Shown piece after piece: positions 26,694 to 34,740 of a stretch of DNA of 64,000 nt. The stretch spans positions 1 to 64,000 of the forward strand of contig JBEICQ010000001.1 in NCBI GenBank assembly GCA_040383885.1, written 5' to 3'. Position numbers and translations under genes: made by a program. The stretch's first letter is position 1. Each line of letters opens with the position of its first letter. Below the pieces are notes generated by a model that saw only the letters and a program-made list of their open reading frames with translations, was not told the origin of the DNA and did not search any database. The stretch is from JBEICQ01 sp040383885. Lineage in GTDB: Bacteria; Bacteroidota; Bacteroidia; UBA4408.

Positions 26694-29600
26694 TTATTGC
26701 CAATTGTTTATTACGGAATTGTATCTGTCAATAGAAAAGTTCTTCAGATTGGGTGTGTACAATTGGTTTCTCTTGTTGTAATGCATGATCATCCAGGTAT
26801 TCAACCAAAAACGCATGCCTGATATTTCCTTATCAGCAATTAGTTGCTCTGCATCATAGAGCACACCCCTGTCAACGAGCCCCGAAAAATAACTGTACCT
26901 GTGCCTATCGTTTCTGCCTTCGGTATTAAAGGCAATGCGCCTGGCAAAACCCTCACAATCCTCTCCTCCTATTTGTGCCAGCATCCTCATGTACTTCTGT
27001 GGCATTTTGTTGAGCCGGTGTTTTTCCTTGGCAAACAGGTGTTGCATCAGGGGCAGGGCATTTTCTTCGTATCCCTTGTCTATAAAAGTTTGGGCCAACA
27101 TCAGTACATCATCCTGCCTTATCAGGTGTAAGCGGCTACTGTCGAGGAAAGTGGCCACTTCTTTTGCGCGCCCTCTTAGAATCAATGTTCTGCAAAGCCC
27201 GGGTATGTTAAACACATCAAAATACCTGTTTTCTGCTGGTATGCTGATTTCCTTTTTTTGGGGCAAGGCTTTTTTTCCGTACAACATGGTTACCCAATCA
27301 AAATAATTGGTGCGCGCAATTTCACTTGTTGCAAATGTTTTCTTAAGCAGTTTATGATAAAAAGATGCCAACTCCGGTTTGGTTTCAAAAAAGTTTTCAT
27401 CAAGCGCTTGTCCTTGTATGGCTTTAAGCACATCCCCAGTCAAATACATGGTATCAGCAAGTCCAGACATCGCATAAAACTGTTCATTGTTGTTGTACAC
27501 TTCACTTTGGGGCCAAGGAATTTCATCAGGATTATTTTCGTTCCAGTAAGACACATAAAATCGTCCATCAAAAGGATTTGCAGAGGACTCATAAAACGCC
27601 AAAAAAATACCTGCAAAGGTTCCTGGTATGGAATAAATAAAATCACCCCCTGACATATCAATGGATGTATTGGATGCTTTACCTATGGGGCTGTTTTTGT
27701 TTTCTATTAGATTAAATTGCTGCCATGAGGTAAGTATGGCTGCTTGTTCACCTGCCGTGTCGCCTGCATGCTTCAAATAAGCAGCGTATTTTTTGTGGTA
27801 CAACGCCAGCAAAAGTTTTTGCTGGTTTGTATTCAATCCTCTTTTCGTTATTGAGGCCATCAGGTATTCATGGGCAGCGTCTACTGCTTCTTTCGGCCAA
27901 AAATACTGGCACATGGGAGGGAATCTTTTTTCAATATCCTGTCCACTTAAAAGATCCTGTACTGAGTAATACAACATTTTTACTGAGAGTTTCCGTATCC
28001 TTTCCTCCTTTCCGCAGATGCGTTCAATGGTCTTAAAGGTTTCGGAGGCCGTGTGTTTTTTGTTGGAAAGAAGTGTCCCGAACAAGAGCAGGTCGTCAAT
28101 GGTTTTTAGCTTGCCTTCCCGGTTAAAACCCTGTTCGTTTTGAAAGGTATTGACAAAATCATTCCTTGAGGCGTATTCCTGTCTGTGGAAGAACAAAATT
28201 TGTGGGACAAATAAGCCGTTGTTTACATAGCCCAGCGGAGCAGCTTCGGTTTTTTCTGCATCAAATAACTTTCTGCATTTTTCCTGCAGGGCTGACACAT
28301 CTCCATGGGTATCGAAGTAAGCAGACAACAAAGGATGCTCATGCCTCAGCATACAGTTGGCAGCAAACAGGGGATTGAAAGAAATTTTTTCTAGAAATAC
28401 TTTTTTTGGATTTTTTTCCTTGTATCGAATCACTGCCAGCATCAGTTGTTCGTTTATGGCATGCGTCTTTTCTTTTAGCTCTTCTATGTCCGGTACACCG
28501 GCAATGCTTAACCATAAGAGCAGTTTCGTCCATACATGTGCCGTCAGGATATTTACCTTCCCGATTTTTTGCTTGTTCAGTTGTATTGTCTGCTCTTCTG
28601 CAATTTTTTGAAAGGAGGAAAAACCATGGCCGGCGAGCTTGCTCAGAAACTGCAAGTCCCTGCTGTAAGAGGCAGTATCGATATCCTTCCTTAAAGACCA
28701 AACAATGGCTTCCTTGATGAGCGTAAACTGCGTAGAGTCTTCCATGTTGCGGATGGCCTCCATAAACACTTCTGCATCTGCCGAGTCGCGGTTGTAGCGG
28801 CTGTATTCTATCAAAAAGGCGGCTTTCTTTTTTTCGGAGATGTAGGGGTTATTGATGTTCTCCAGGTTAAATGCCATGACCCTGTCTATGACCTGGTCAT
28901 TTTGTTTGGAGTACCAGTCGAAATAAAAATACATGCAGGAACAAAGCACCAGGACGACGCCGGCATGCATAAGCAGGCGGTTGGCGCCATAGGCCAGCAC
29001 AAAGCGGCTGAGCATCAGGTTGCGGGCACTGGCTTTGATAAACACCCCGGCTTCCTGCAATTCTTTTTTAAAATGTATTTTTCTTGCTTGCTTTTCCTCT
29101 CCTGACTCATCGTACTTCAACAACCACCCTGCCGAAGGTCTTTTTTGGGCAAACCAGTGCTCAAAATAATTCAGTGAGCCAATCGGCAAGAGGTAGCCTC
29201 TTTCTTTTTTGTTGGTATACCAACGCTGCATCTGCACCAAAAAATCGGCATACACCATGCGGTCGTCGTATTCCTGCCGGGACAATTCCTGCAAAAGTTC
29301 CCAGTTACGAATCAGGCTCTCGTGGCTGATGTCGAGCAGGCTGTCGGGAGAAAGAACCGGCTGTTCATTGTCATAGGGCTTGATGAGGGTATTTCCCTGC
29401 TTTCGGAAATGAGAAACAAACACCGCCACATGTTCAGGGGTAAAATCCTGTTCAGCGATTATTTCCGCTATCTCAGCTACTGTCATGCGGTTGCGCACAT
29501 ACCTTCCGGCATCTGCTTTTACCAGGCACTGCAAAAGGGTATTTAAGATATAAGCGCTTCTGGAAACCCAGGGCATCTCTGAATACTTGCTTTTTACCTC

Positions 29601-30674
29601 TTCCAGTGTTTTTTCATATAACTCGCCTGCATGTGCATTCAGCACATTCTCCAGAGAGGGACGGTCAAAATATTTTCTTTTCTGATCGCTTTGTTGTTCC
29701 AACCATGTGTCAAATTCCTTTCGCTCGTTCTCATCTAAAAAATCCGGTGGCACTCCTGCCAGTTTCACCAGGGAAGGAATGTCCATGGGTTTTTGTGTTT
29801 CTCCCTCTCCATAGGACAAGTGCCACAATTGGTTGAGTGCATGCTGCAAAACCGGCAACTGATCAAAGCCGCTGCCAATGGCATTTACAAGGGTTTCTGT
29901 AAGCCTGGGCGTAATGGCACCCCCGGCAAGTTTTGCCGGCTCTGCAATCACTTGCTGCAACTCTTTGCGCTTGAGTCGTGGAACAAAAAACTGTGAAAAG
30001 CCAATCATCTCGGGCAGGCCGCGGAAAGCCGCACATTGTCCGATATAATCGCTGCGCATGGTGCATACCACATAGACAGGCAGCGATTGTGCATGAGCAA
30101 TCTTTGCTGTTTCAATCAGCAGGTTTAATACGAGTTGTGCTTCATCGCTCGGAACTCCGTGGCTAAAGTTTTCGGGATTGGTAAAGAACTCTTCAAACTG
30201 GTCGGCAAGGATAATGAGATTGGCACCTTTTTTTTCGAGATTTTTTTTGCCTTCCTCATCCGTGTTCTGGTATGCTGAACTTTGGGGATCCACAAAAAAC
30301 CCTGAGGATGCATACAATTGCAGAAGGGCCGAGAATCCATGCTGCAACTTTTCTTTTACCTGTTTCTCCTCCATCTTTAGTGCAGAAGCTACAGCCTTTG
30401 CAAGCATTTGTAGCGGAGAACGCGAAGGCGTGAAATCAGCCAGAAGCCATGAATTGAAGCGTGCTTTAAAAAATCCTGCCCTGGCCCTTGGAATCAAACC
30501 GGCATAGGTGAGTGAAGATTTTCCGTCGCCACTGGCACCGGTGATCATCAAAAACCTGTTCTGTTCGAGCAGTGTTACAGCTTTGGCAGTATGGGCATCT
30601 CTGCCTTTAAAAAAGATGGATTCGTCCTCGGTAAACGGGCGCAATCCGGGATATGGACAAATGAGTGGTTCCAT
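26694..30674 (-). CDS. Membrane-anchored STAND NTPase (nSTAND1-like) with long helical C-terminal region
   Basis: 1326 residues. It opens with Cys-Pro-Tyr-Pro-Gly-Leu-Arg-Pro-Phe and Phe-Phe-x-Gly-Arg-Asp, the start signature of nSTAND1 NTPases. Walker A is Gly46-Ala-Ser-Gly-Asp-Gly-Lys-Ser53 and Walker B is Leu-Ile-Ile-Leu-Ala-Asp-Gln-Phe-Glu-Glu (about 153-162). A winged-helix/helical segment typical of STAND proteins runs to about 540 and includes Asp-Ile-Ser-His-Glu-Ser-Leu-Ile-Arg-Asn-Trp. A single TM helix lies at about 563-583. The remaining ~740 residues look all-helical with no WD40 or TPR pattern that I can assign. STAND ATPases act as signal-triggered oligomerising switches, many in defence or stress. 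Here the C-terminal part is on the far side of the membrane if the NTPase is cytoplasmic. The TIR-like partner is encoded 1 nt upstream. Confidence 0.9.
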   Translation of the reverse strand: MEPLICPYPGLRPFTEDESIFFKGRDAHTAKAVTLLEQNRFLMITGASGDGKSSLTYAGLIPRARAGFFKARFNSWLLADFTPSRSPLQMLAKAVASALKMEEKQVKEKLQHGFSALLQLYASSGFFVDPQSSAYQNTDEEGKKNLEKKGANLIILADQFEEFFTNPENFSHGVPSDEAQLVLNLLIETAKIAHAQSLPVYVVCTMRSDYIGQCAAFRGLPEMIGFSQFFVPRLKRKELQQVIAEPAKLAGGAITPRLTETLVNAIGSGFDQLPVLQHALNQLWHLSYGEGETQKPMDIPSLVKLAGVPPDFLDENERKEFDTWLEQQSDQKRKYFDRPSLENVLNAHAGELYEKTLEEVKSKYSEMPWVSRSAYILNTLLQCLVKADAGRYVRNRMTVAEIAEIIAEQDFTPEHVAVFVSHFRKQGNTLIKPYDNEQPVLSPDSLLDISHESLIRNWELLQELSRQEYDDRMVYADFLVQMQRWYTNKKERGYLLPIGSLNYFEHWFAQKRPSAGWLLKYDESGEEKQARKIHFKKELQEAGVFIKASARNLMLSRFVLAYGANRLLMHAGVVLVLCSCMYFYFDWYSKQNDQVIDRVMAFNLENINNPYISEKKKAAFLIEYSRYNRDSADAEVFMEAIRNMEDSTQFTLIKEAIVWSLRKDIDTASYSRDLQFLSKLAGHGFSSFQKIAEEQTIQLNKQKIGKVNILTAHVWTKLLLWLSIAGVPDIEELKEKTHAINEQLMLAVIRYKEKNPKKVFLEKISFNPLFAANCMLRHEHPLLSAYFDTHGDVSALQEKCRKLFDAEKTEAAPLGYVNNGLFVPQILFFHRQEYASRNDFVNTFQNEQGFNREGKLKTIDDLLLFGTLLSNKKHTASETFKTIERICGKEERIRKLSVKMLYYSVQDLLSGQDIEKRFPPMCQYFWPKEAVDAAHEYLMASITKRGLNTNQQKLLLALYHKKYAAYLKHAGDTAGEQAAILTSWQQFNLIENKNSPIGKASNTSIDMSGGDFIYSIPGTFAGIFLAFYESSANPFDGRFYVSYWNENNPDEIPWPQSEVYNNNEQFYAMSGLADTMYLTGDVLKAIQGQALDENFFETKPELASFYHKLLKKTFATSEIARTNYFDWVTMLYGKKALPQKKEISIPAENRYFDVFNIPGLCRTLILRGRAKEVATFLDSSRLHLIRQDDVLMLAQTFIDKGYEENALPLMQHLFAKEKHRLNKMPQKYMRMLAQIGGEDCEGFARRIAFNTEGRNDRHRYSYFSGLVDRGVLYDAEQLIADKEISGMRFWLNTWMIMHYNKRNQLYTPNLKNFSIDRYNSVINNWQ

Positions 30675-30675
30675 G

Positions 30676-31563
30676 CTATGCAGCGCTGCCCTCCTTTGCT
30701 TTTTCGTATTGCACTTTTATTTCAAGTGGAATTAAAATACCATCAATAATCATACACAATACCCTGGGGGCTTTTAATTGAACATTCCGGTTGTTTTCCG
30801 GGTTGGTATCTCCAATCAAAAGGATGGGTGTTTTCATGGAGGCTCCACCTGCGCGTTTCCATATTTCCTGGGTAAAAGGAAGGGCCCAGTCCGAGGAGGT
30901 TTTGAAGTACACGACTGCCAGGCGGCTTTTAGAAATTTGTTGTGTGCAATAGGCTGCATAATCGGTATCGCTGTTTTGCACAATACTGATATTATGTGTT
31001 TTTACCACATCTCCCAGCATGTCGAGCACATCGGCTGCATCAACTTCATCAAGGTGGTTAGATATAAAAAACACCTCCGTTTCGCTGAGGTCATAGTGGA
31101 TTTGTTTTTCTTCGGAGAACTCCTGCCTCACATCATCTGCAAACTCAATAGGTGATGACACATTGCTAAAGGTCATCTGCTCGGAGAGCGCATTCCTAAC
31201 CAGGCTAATGAAAGCCGATTGTTTGGGCTCGGGGATAAAGCTCCCCACATTGGGTGGATACCAGATAAAAAGTTTGAAGCCGGGTTTGTTTTGTATATAA
31301 TCCAACAGGATGCGAAACTGAAACTCCGGCAGAGAAAAACTGCCTTGTAAAAAATGATGAACCGGGCCATATTCGCTGCTGAGCATGCAAACTGCTCCGC
31401 TGCATTGCTCAAGTGTTGTGAGTACCTCCTGCGGAAATGCAGAAAGGTTGGCAGCATCAAAAACAGGACTCAGAGAGGAGATGCCTGCATTGCTAAAAAC
31501 CTGGCCAAGGCTTTGTAAGTGTTGATGTCGTTGTGCGGAATCATCCGCAAAAAAGCAGAGCAT
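30676..31563 (-). CDS. TIR-like double-domain protein of the SiaC/STAND operon
   Basis: 295 residues, soluble. Two similar halves are visible: residues about 1-120 (Phe-Phe-Ala-Asp-Asp start, then Cys-Ser-Gly-Ala-Val-Cys-Met-Leu-Ser-Ser-Glu-Tyr) and about 160-275 (Val-Phe-Phe-Ile-Ser-Asn-His-Leu-Asp start, then Lys-Ser-Arg-Leu-Ala-Val-Val-Tyr-Phe-Lys). Each has the layout of a flavodoxin-like TIR or TIR-like domain: strand with a polar residue, helix, and a later hydrophobic strand after which a defence-type TIR has Ser-x-x-Tyr and a Trp/Glu helix. I cannot identify a clear catalytic Glu, so it may be an adaptor rather than an NADase. It fits between siaC (3-nt gap) and the STAND gene (1-nt gap), so the three are surely co-expressed. 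Fold assignment is by eye and tentative. Confidence 0.75.
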   Translation of the reverse strand: MLCFFADDSAQRHQHLQSLGQVFSNAGISSLSPVFDAANLSAFPQEVLTTLEQCSGAVCMLSSEYGPVHHFLQGSFSLPEFQFRILLDYIQNKPGFKLFIWYPPNVGSFIPEPKQSAFISLVRNALSEQMTFSNVSSPIEFADDVRQEFSEEKQIHYDLSETEVFFISNHLDEVDAADVLDMLGDVVKTHNISIVQNSDTDYAAYCTQQISKSRLAVVYFKTSSDWALPFTQEIWKRAGGASMKTPILLIGDTNPENNRNVQLKAPRVLCMIIDGILIPLEIKVQYEKAKEGSAA

Positions 31564-31566
31564 AGA

Positions 31567-31950
31567 TTAGTCTTCCACCGATTCCAGTGTAAAGGGATGT
31601 TTAACCAGGTTGGACATGTCCTCACCGGCTTCAAGCATATCCGTATCGTTGGCATCATAGCGCCAGGTTACCTGTAATTTGGTTTTGCCGTCATTGTTGA
31701 GGGCCACCATTTTTTTGAGCATTTCTATGATGATTTTTGCGCTGCTTGTATTAAAGTACTCCAGGTAAATGATCAGGTGAGTGGCCGGATGGGGGGAACC
31801 TGAGTAAGTTTCAATCCAATGCTTTACGGGACCGTAAAACTTGATGGTATTTTCAGGGATTGATTTGCCTTTGAATTCAAGTGTTCCGGATGCATGATTC
31901 AGTGATACATAGGGGGTGTTCACTGTTTCAGTAATTTCGAGTGTTTCCAT
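31567..31950 (-). CDS. SiaC-like regulatory phosphoprotein (DUF1987)
   Basis: 127 residues from the ATG at 31950; an upstream non-ATG start would add 29 hydrophobic residues that the family lacks. The sequence has the DUF1987 pattern: Pro-Tyr-Val-Ser-Leu, then Gly-x-Leu-Glu-Phe-Lys-Gly-Lys-Ser-Ile-Pro-Glu-Asn, then Leu-Glu-Tyr-Phe-Asn-Thr-Ser-Ser-Ala-Lys. With this start the Thr of Asn-Thr-Ser-Ser is residue 68, the same number as the Thr phosphorylated in P. aeruginosa SiaC (family knowledge). There SiaB phosphorylates and SiaA (a PP2C phosphatase) dephosphorylates SiaC, which then activates its output enzyme SiaD. Here it is the first gene of a five-gene operon ending in a PP2C phosphatase; no SiaB-type kinase or diguanylate cyclase is in the window. 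Confidence 0.9.
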   Translation of the reverse strand: METLEITETVNTPYVSLNHASGTLEFKGKSIPENTIKFYGPVKHWIETYSGSPHPATHLIIYLEYFNTSSAKIIIEMLKKMVALNNDGKTKLQVTWRYDANDTDMLEAGEDMSNLVKHPFTLESVED

Positions 31951-32013
31951 TTTAGCCAGAAGTTTGGGTAAATATATTAAAATCTGTTTTACATTTAGGA
32001 GGAAATACACCAG

Positions 32014-33099
32014 GTGGAGATAAAAAAAAGAAAGCAAGGTTTTCTGATGCTGGGCATCATGTCGGGCACTTCATTGGATGGCTTAGACCTTGCCTTGTGC
32101 AGATTTGATAAAGCAGGCAAAAAATGGCAGTATCATATTGAAAAAGCACATACCGTGCCTTACAAAAAAACCTTGCAGAAAACGCTTTCCGGCATCCATT
32201 TACTGAGTGGAGAAGCGCTTATTGAACTGCATGTTCGTATGGGTACCTACATGTCTGATGCCGTTCTTTCCTTTTTAAAAGATTGTCCGGAAAAACCCAT
32301 GGCCATTGCCAGCCATGGCCACACGGTGTATCACCAACCCCATAAGGGATTTACCTTTCAGGCGGGCAGCGGGGCAGTGCTTGCTGCAAACACAGGCATT
32401 CCTGTGGTTTGTGATTTTCGAAGCACGGATGTGGCACTTGGCGGACAGGGAGCGCCACTGGTACCTATGGGTGACAAGCTTCTTTTTCCTGATTATGATG
32501 TGTGTGTAAACCTGGGTGGAATCGTAAACCTGTCGTATGCACTTCCGGGTGGAAAATGTATGGCATTTGATGTATGTGCCGGAAACCAGCTTCTCAATCT
32601 CCTTGCCTTAAGGGAAGGGAAAACATTTGATAAAAACGGCAGGATTGCACGGAACGGAAAAATCATTCCGGACTTGATTAAAAAATTAAATGCACATCCT
32701 TTTTACACCAAAAGGCAAGCCAAGAGCCTGGGAAGAGAGTGGCTGGAAAAAAATGTGTTTCCTCATGTATCAAACGCTGAGCAGTCTGGTGCAGATTTGC
32801 TTCACACTTCCTGTCATCATATTGGCATGCAACTTGCCAAAGCCATGCCGCCACATGTAAAAAAAGCAAAGGTGTTGCTCACAGGTGGTGGAGCCATGAA
32901 CTCGTTTCTGGTTGAAACCATACAACAATACTGTGGTGCTGCAAAGATTGTTGTACCCGATACTCCAACAATTTGCTTTAAGGAAGCGCTTGTATTTGCA
33001 TTTCTGGGATTACTCAGAATGCGTAGTGAAGAAAATGTGGACTGCACCTACACCGGTGCTTTGCGCAATACGATTTCGGGAGCCGTTTACCTTCCCTGA
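32014..33099 (+). CDS. anmK: Anhydro-N-acetylmuramic acid kinase
   Basis: 361 residues. It phosphorylates and opens 1,6-anhydro-MurNAc from cell-wall turnover to MurNAc-6-phosphate in the cytoplasm. Family marks: Gly-Ile-Met-Ser-Gly-Thr-Ser-Leu-Asp-Gly near the start (ATP site), Ala-Ser-His-Gly-His-Thr-Val, Cys-Asp-Phe-Arg, Val-Asn-Leu-Gly-Gly-Ile-Val-Asn and Leu-Thr-Gly-Gly-Gly-Ala. The GTG at 32014 is chosen because AGGAGGA at 31997-32003 sits 10 nt ahead; an ATG at 32047 is the alternative and would shorten the lead-in by 11 residues. Divergent from siaC (63 nt) and convergent with the small basic/acidic protein gene, whose stop lies directly next to its own. Confidence 0.94.
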   Translation: MEIKKRKQGFLMLGIMSGTSLDGLDLALCRFDKAGKKWQYHIEKAHTVPYKKTLQKTLSGIHLLSGEALIELHVRMGTYMSDAVLSFLKDCPEKPMAIASHGHTVYHQPHKGFTFQAGSGAVLAANTGIPVVCDFRSTDVALGGQGAPLVPMGDKLLFPDYDVCVNLGGIVNLSYALPGGKCMAFDVCAGNQLLNLLALREGKTFDKNGRIARNGKIIPDLIKKLNAHPFYTKRQAKSLGREWLEKNVFPHVSNAEQSGADLLHTSCHHIGMQLAKAMPPHVKKAKVLLTGGGAMNSFLVETIQQYCGAAKIVVPDTPTICFKEALVFAFLGLLRMRSEENVDCTYTGALRNTISGAVYLP

Positions 33100-33330
33100 T
33101 CAGAAATCATCATCGTCGTCGTCGTCGTACGAACCCGCGTTGTTGTCAAAGGAATCGAAATCAAGATTTTCTTCTTCAAGAAATTCATCCGGATCATCGT
33201 CCTGAGGTTTCGGTTTGGGTGCAGTTGCGTTTTTTACCGGCGCTTTGGATTTGGCGGGTGCCGCTTTTTTCTTTACGGCCGTTGTTTTTGCCGTGCCGGC
33301 GGACTTCGTTTTTCCGGAGGTTTTTTTCAT
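33100..33330 (-). CDS. Small Lys/Ala-rich protein with acidic tail
   Basis: 76 residues, entirely low-complexity. Residues 1-42 are rich in Lys, Ala, Pro and Thr, like the tail of histone H1 or bacterial H1-like proteins; residues 43-76 are acidic and end in a run of seven Asp before a terminal Phe. No fold or family recognised. An exact Bacteroidota promoter with correctly spaced -33 box about 45-75 nt upstream supports a real gene. A nucleic-acid-binding role is plausible from the basic half but unproven. The stop abuts that of anmK (convergent, no gap). Confidence 0.7.
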   Translation of the reverse strand: MKKTSGKTKSAGTAKTTAVKKKAAPAKSKAPVKNATAPKPKPQDDDPDEFLEEENLDFDSFDNNAGSYDDDDDDDF

Positions 33331-33374
33331 GACCTGGGGATCAGATGCTCTTTTGTTTTTTTTTGTAAATCACA

Positions 33375-33407
33375 CAAAAGTATGAATCCAAATTTTACAA
33401 TGGCAAA
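33375..33407 (-). promoter_or_regulatory. Promoter of the small basic/acidic protein gene
   Basis: Minus strand: TTTG (complement of 33404-33407), 21-nt spacer, TACTTTTG (complement of 33375-33382), an exact TAnnTTTG element. Predicted leader about 40 nt. On the plus strand TACTTTTG at 33432-33439 also matches but lies only 7 nt before the dehydrogenase ATG and has no -33 box. Confidence 0.65.
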
Positions 33408-33446
33408 TCTGAACAAACTATTTTTTTAAGCTACTTTTGAGACCCT

Positions 33447-34679
33447 ATGAAAAACCTGCTTGAAAAATATGAAAATAAGAGACCGGAAATTGTGTTTGAA
33501 TGGAAAGATTCCGAGACCGAGGCTGAGGGTTGGGTGGTCATCCATTCTCTGAGGGGCGGCGCTGCCGGCGGAGGCACACGCATGCGTAAGGGGCTTGACA
33601 AGCGTGAGGTAGAGAGTCTGGCAAAAACCATGGAAGTGAAATTTACAGTATCCGGTCCACCCATTGGCGGAGCAAAATCGGGTATCAACTTTGATCCTTC
33701 CGATCCTCGTAAGTCAGGTGTTTTACAAAGGTGGTACAAAGCGGTTTCCCCATTGTTAAAACAATATTACGGAACCGGAGGCGACCTCAATGTGGATGAA
33801 ATTCATGAAGTGATTCCTTACACAGAGAATGTGGGCATCTGGCATCCACAGGAGGGTGTTCTGAACGGACATTTTTCACCCGATGAAAGCAGGCGTATTC
33901 ATGCCATTGGCAGGTTGCGGCAAGGGGTCTCAAAGATTCTTGAAGACAAGCGCTTTACGCCGGATGCGAAAAGTCCTTATACCGTTGCAGACATGATTAC
34001 AGGTTATGGTGTGGCCATGTCTGTGATGCATCATTACCATTTGTTGGGACAGGATGTAAAAGGAAAAAAAACCATTGTTCAGGGATGGGGCAATGTAGCG
34101 GCTGCAGCGGGATATTACCTCAGCAAGATGGGGGCAAGCATCGTTGGAATACTCGACAGGACTCATGGCTTACTGGCTCCCGGGGGATTGTCGGAGGAAG
34201 AGGTGGGTAAACTTTTTATGCAGCGTAAAAGCAATACACTTCAGGCTTCAGACATGGTTCCGGCAGCAGAAGCAGCCGAGAAATTCTGGTGCTCGGGTGC
34301 CGAGATTTTAATTCCGGCTGCTGCCTCCCGCCTGGTGAACATGGAGCAGGTTGGCCAACTGATTGAAGGAGGGCTGGAGCTCATCAGCTGCGGAGCCAAT
34401 GTGCCATTTGCGGATAAGGAAATTTTCTTTGGACCGGTGGCTGCCTTCGCTGACCAAAAGGTAAGTGTGATTCCTGATTTCATTGCCAATTGCGGCATGG
34501 CCCGTGTATTTGCCTATTTGATGCAGGAAGACGCGGAGGTAACAGATGAGGCTATTTTTGAAGATGTATCAGCAACCATCCTTGCTGCCCTCAGAAGAGT
34601 AAATGGTGCCGCCAAAAGTTCTACCGGCCTCTCCGGCACGGCACTTGAACTGGCGCTCAAACAATTGGTACAAGAATAG
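33447..34679 (+). CDS. Glu/Leu/Phe/Val dehydrogenase
   Basis: 410 residues. An NAD(P)-dependent amino-acid dehydrogenase that reversibly deaminates an amino acid to its 2-oxo acid. Visible: Gly-Gly-Gly-Thr-Arg-Met in the substrate region, Pro-Ile-Gly-Gly-Ala-Lys-Ser-Gly-Ile with the catalytic-type Lys, Gly-Thr-Gly-Gly-Asp-Leu-Asn-Val-Asp-Glu (the Asp that supports catalysis), and the Rossmann segment Val-Gln-Gly-Trp-Gly-Asn-Val-Ala-Ala-Ala (about 212-221). Length fits the family. Whether glutamate or a branched/aromatic amino acid is preferred cannot be read with confidence. Followed by ychF after 61 nt. Confidence 0.9.
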   Translation: MKNLLEKYENKRPEIVFEWKDSETEAEGWVVIHSLRGGAAGGGTRMRKGLDKREVESLAKTMEVKFTVSGPPIGGAKSGINFDPSDPRKSGVLQRWYKAVSPLLKQYYGTGGDLNVDEIHEVIPYTENVGIWHPQEGVLNGHFSPDESRRIHAIGRLRQGVSKILEDKRFTPDAKSPYTVADMITGYGVAMSVMHHYHLLGQDVKGKKTIVQGWGNVAAAAGYYLSKMGASIVGILDRTHGLLAPGGLSEEEVGKLFMQRKSNTLQASDMVPAAEAAEKFWCSGAEILIPAAASRLVNMEQVGQLIEGGLELISCGANVPFADKEIFFGPVAAFADQKVSVIPDFIANCGMARVFAYLMQEDAEVTDEAIFEDVSATILAALRRVNGAAKSSTGLSGTALELALKQLVQE

Positions 34680-34711
34680 ACATTCCTCCTTCCCGAGCAC
34701 TTGCAATCCAT

Positions 34712-34719
34712 TATCTTTG
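34712..34719 (+). promoter_or_regulatory. -7 promoter element of ychF
   Basis: TATCTTTG is an exact TAnnTTTG element 21 nt before the ychF ATG. No clear -33 box at the usual distance. Confidence 0.45.
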
Positions 34720-34740
34720 CACGCTTTGTAAAAAAAATTC

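Noticed and set aside
33432..33439. TACTTTTG as promoter of the amino-acid dehydrogenase gene
   Set aside because: Only 7 nt before the ATG, which would leave almost no leader, and no -33 box.
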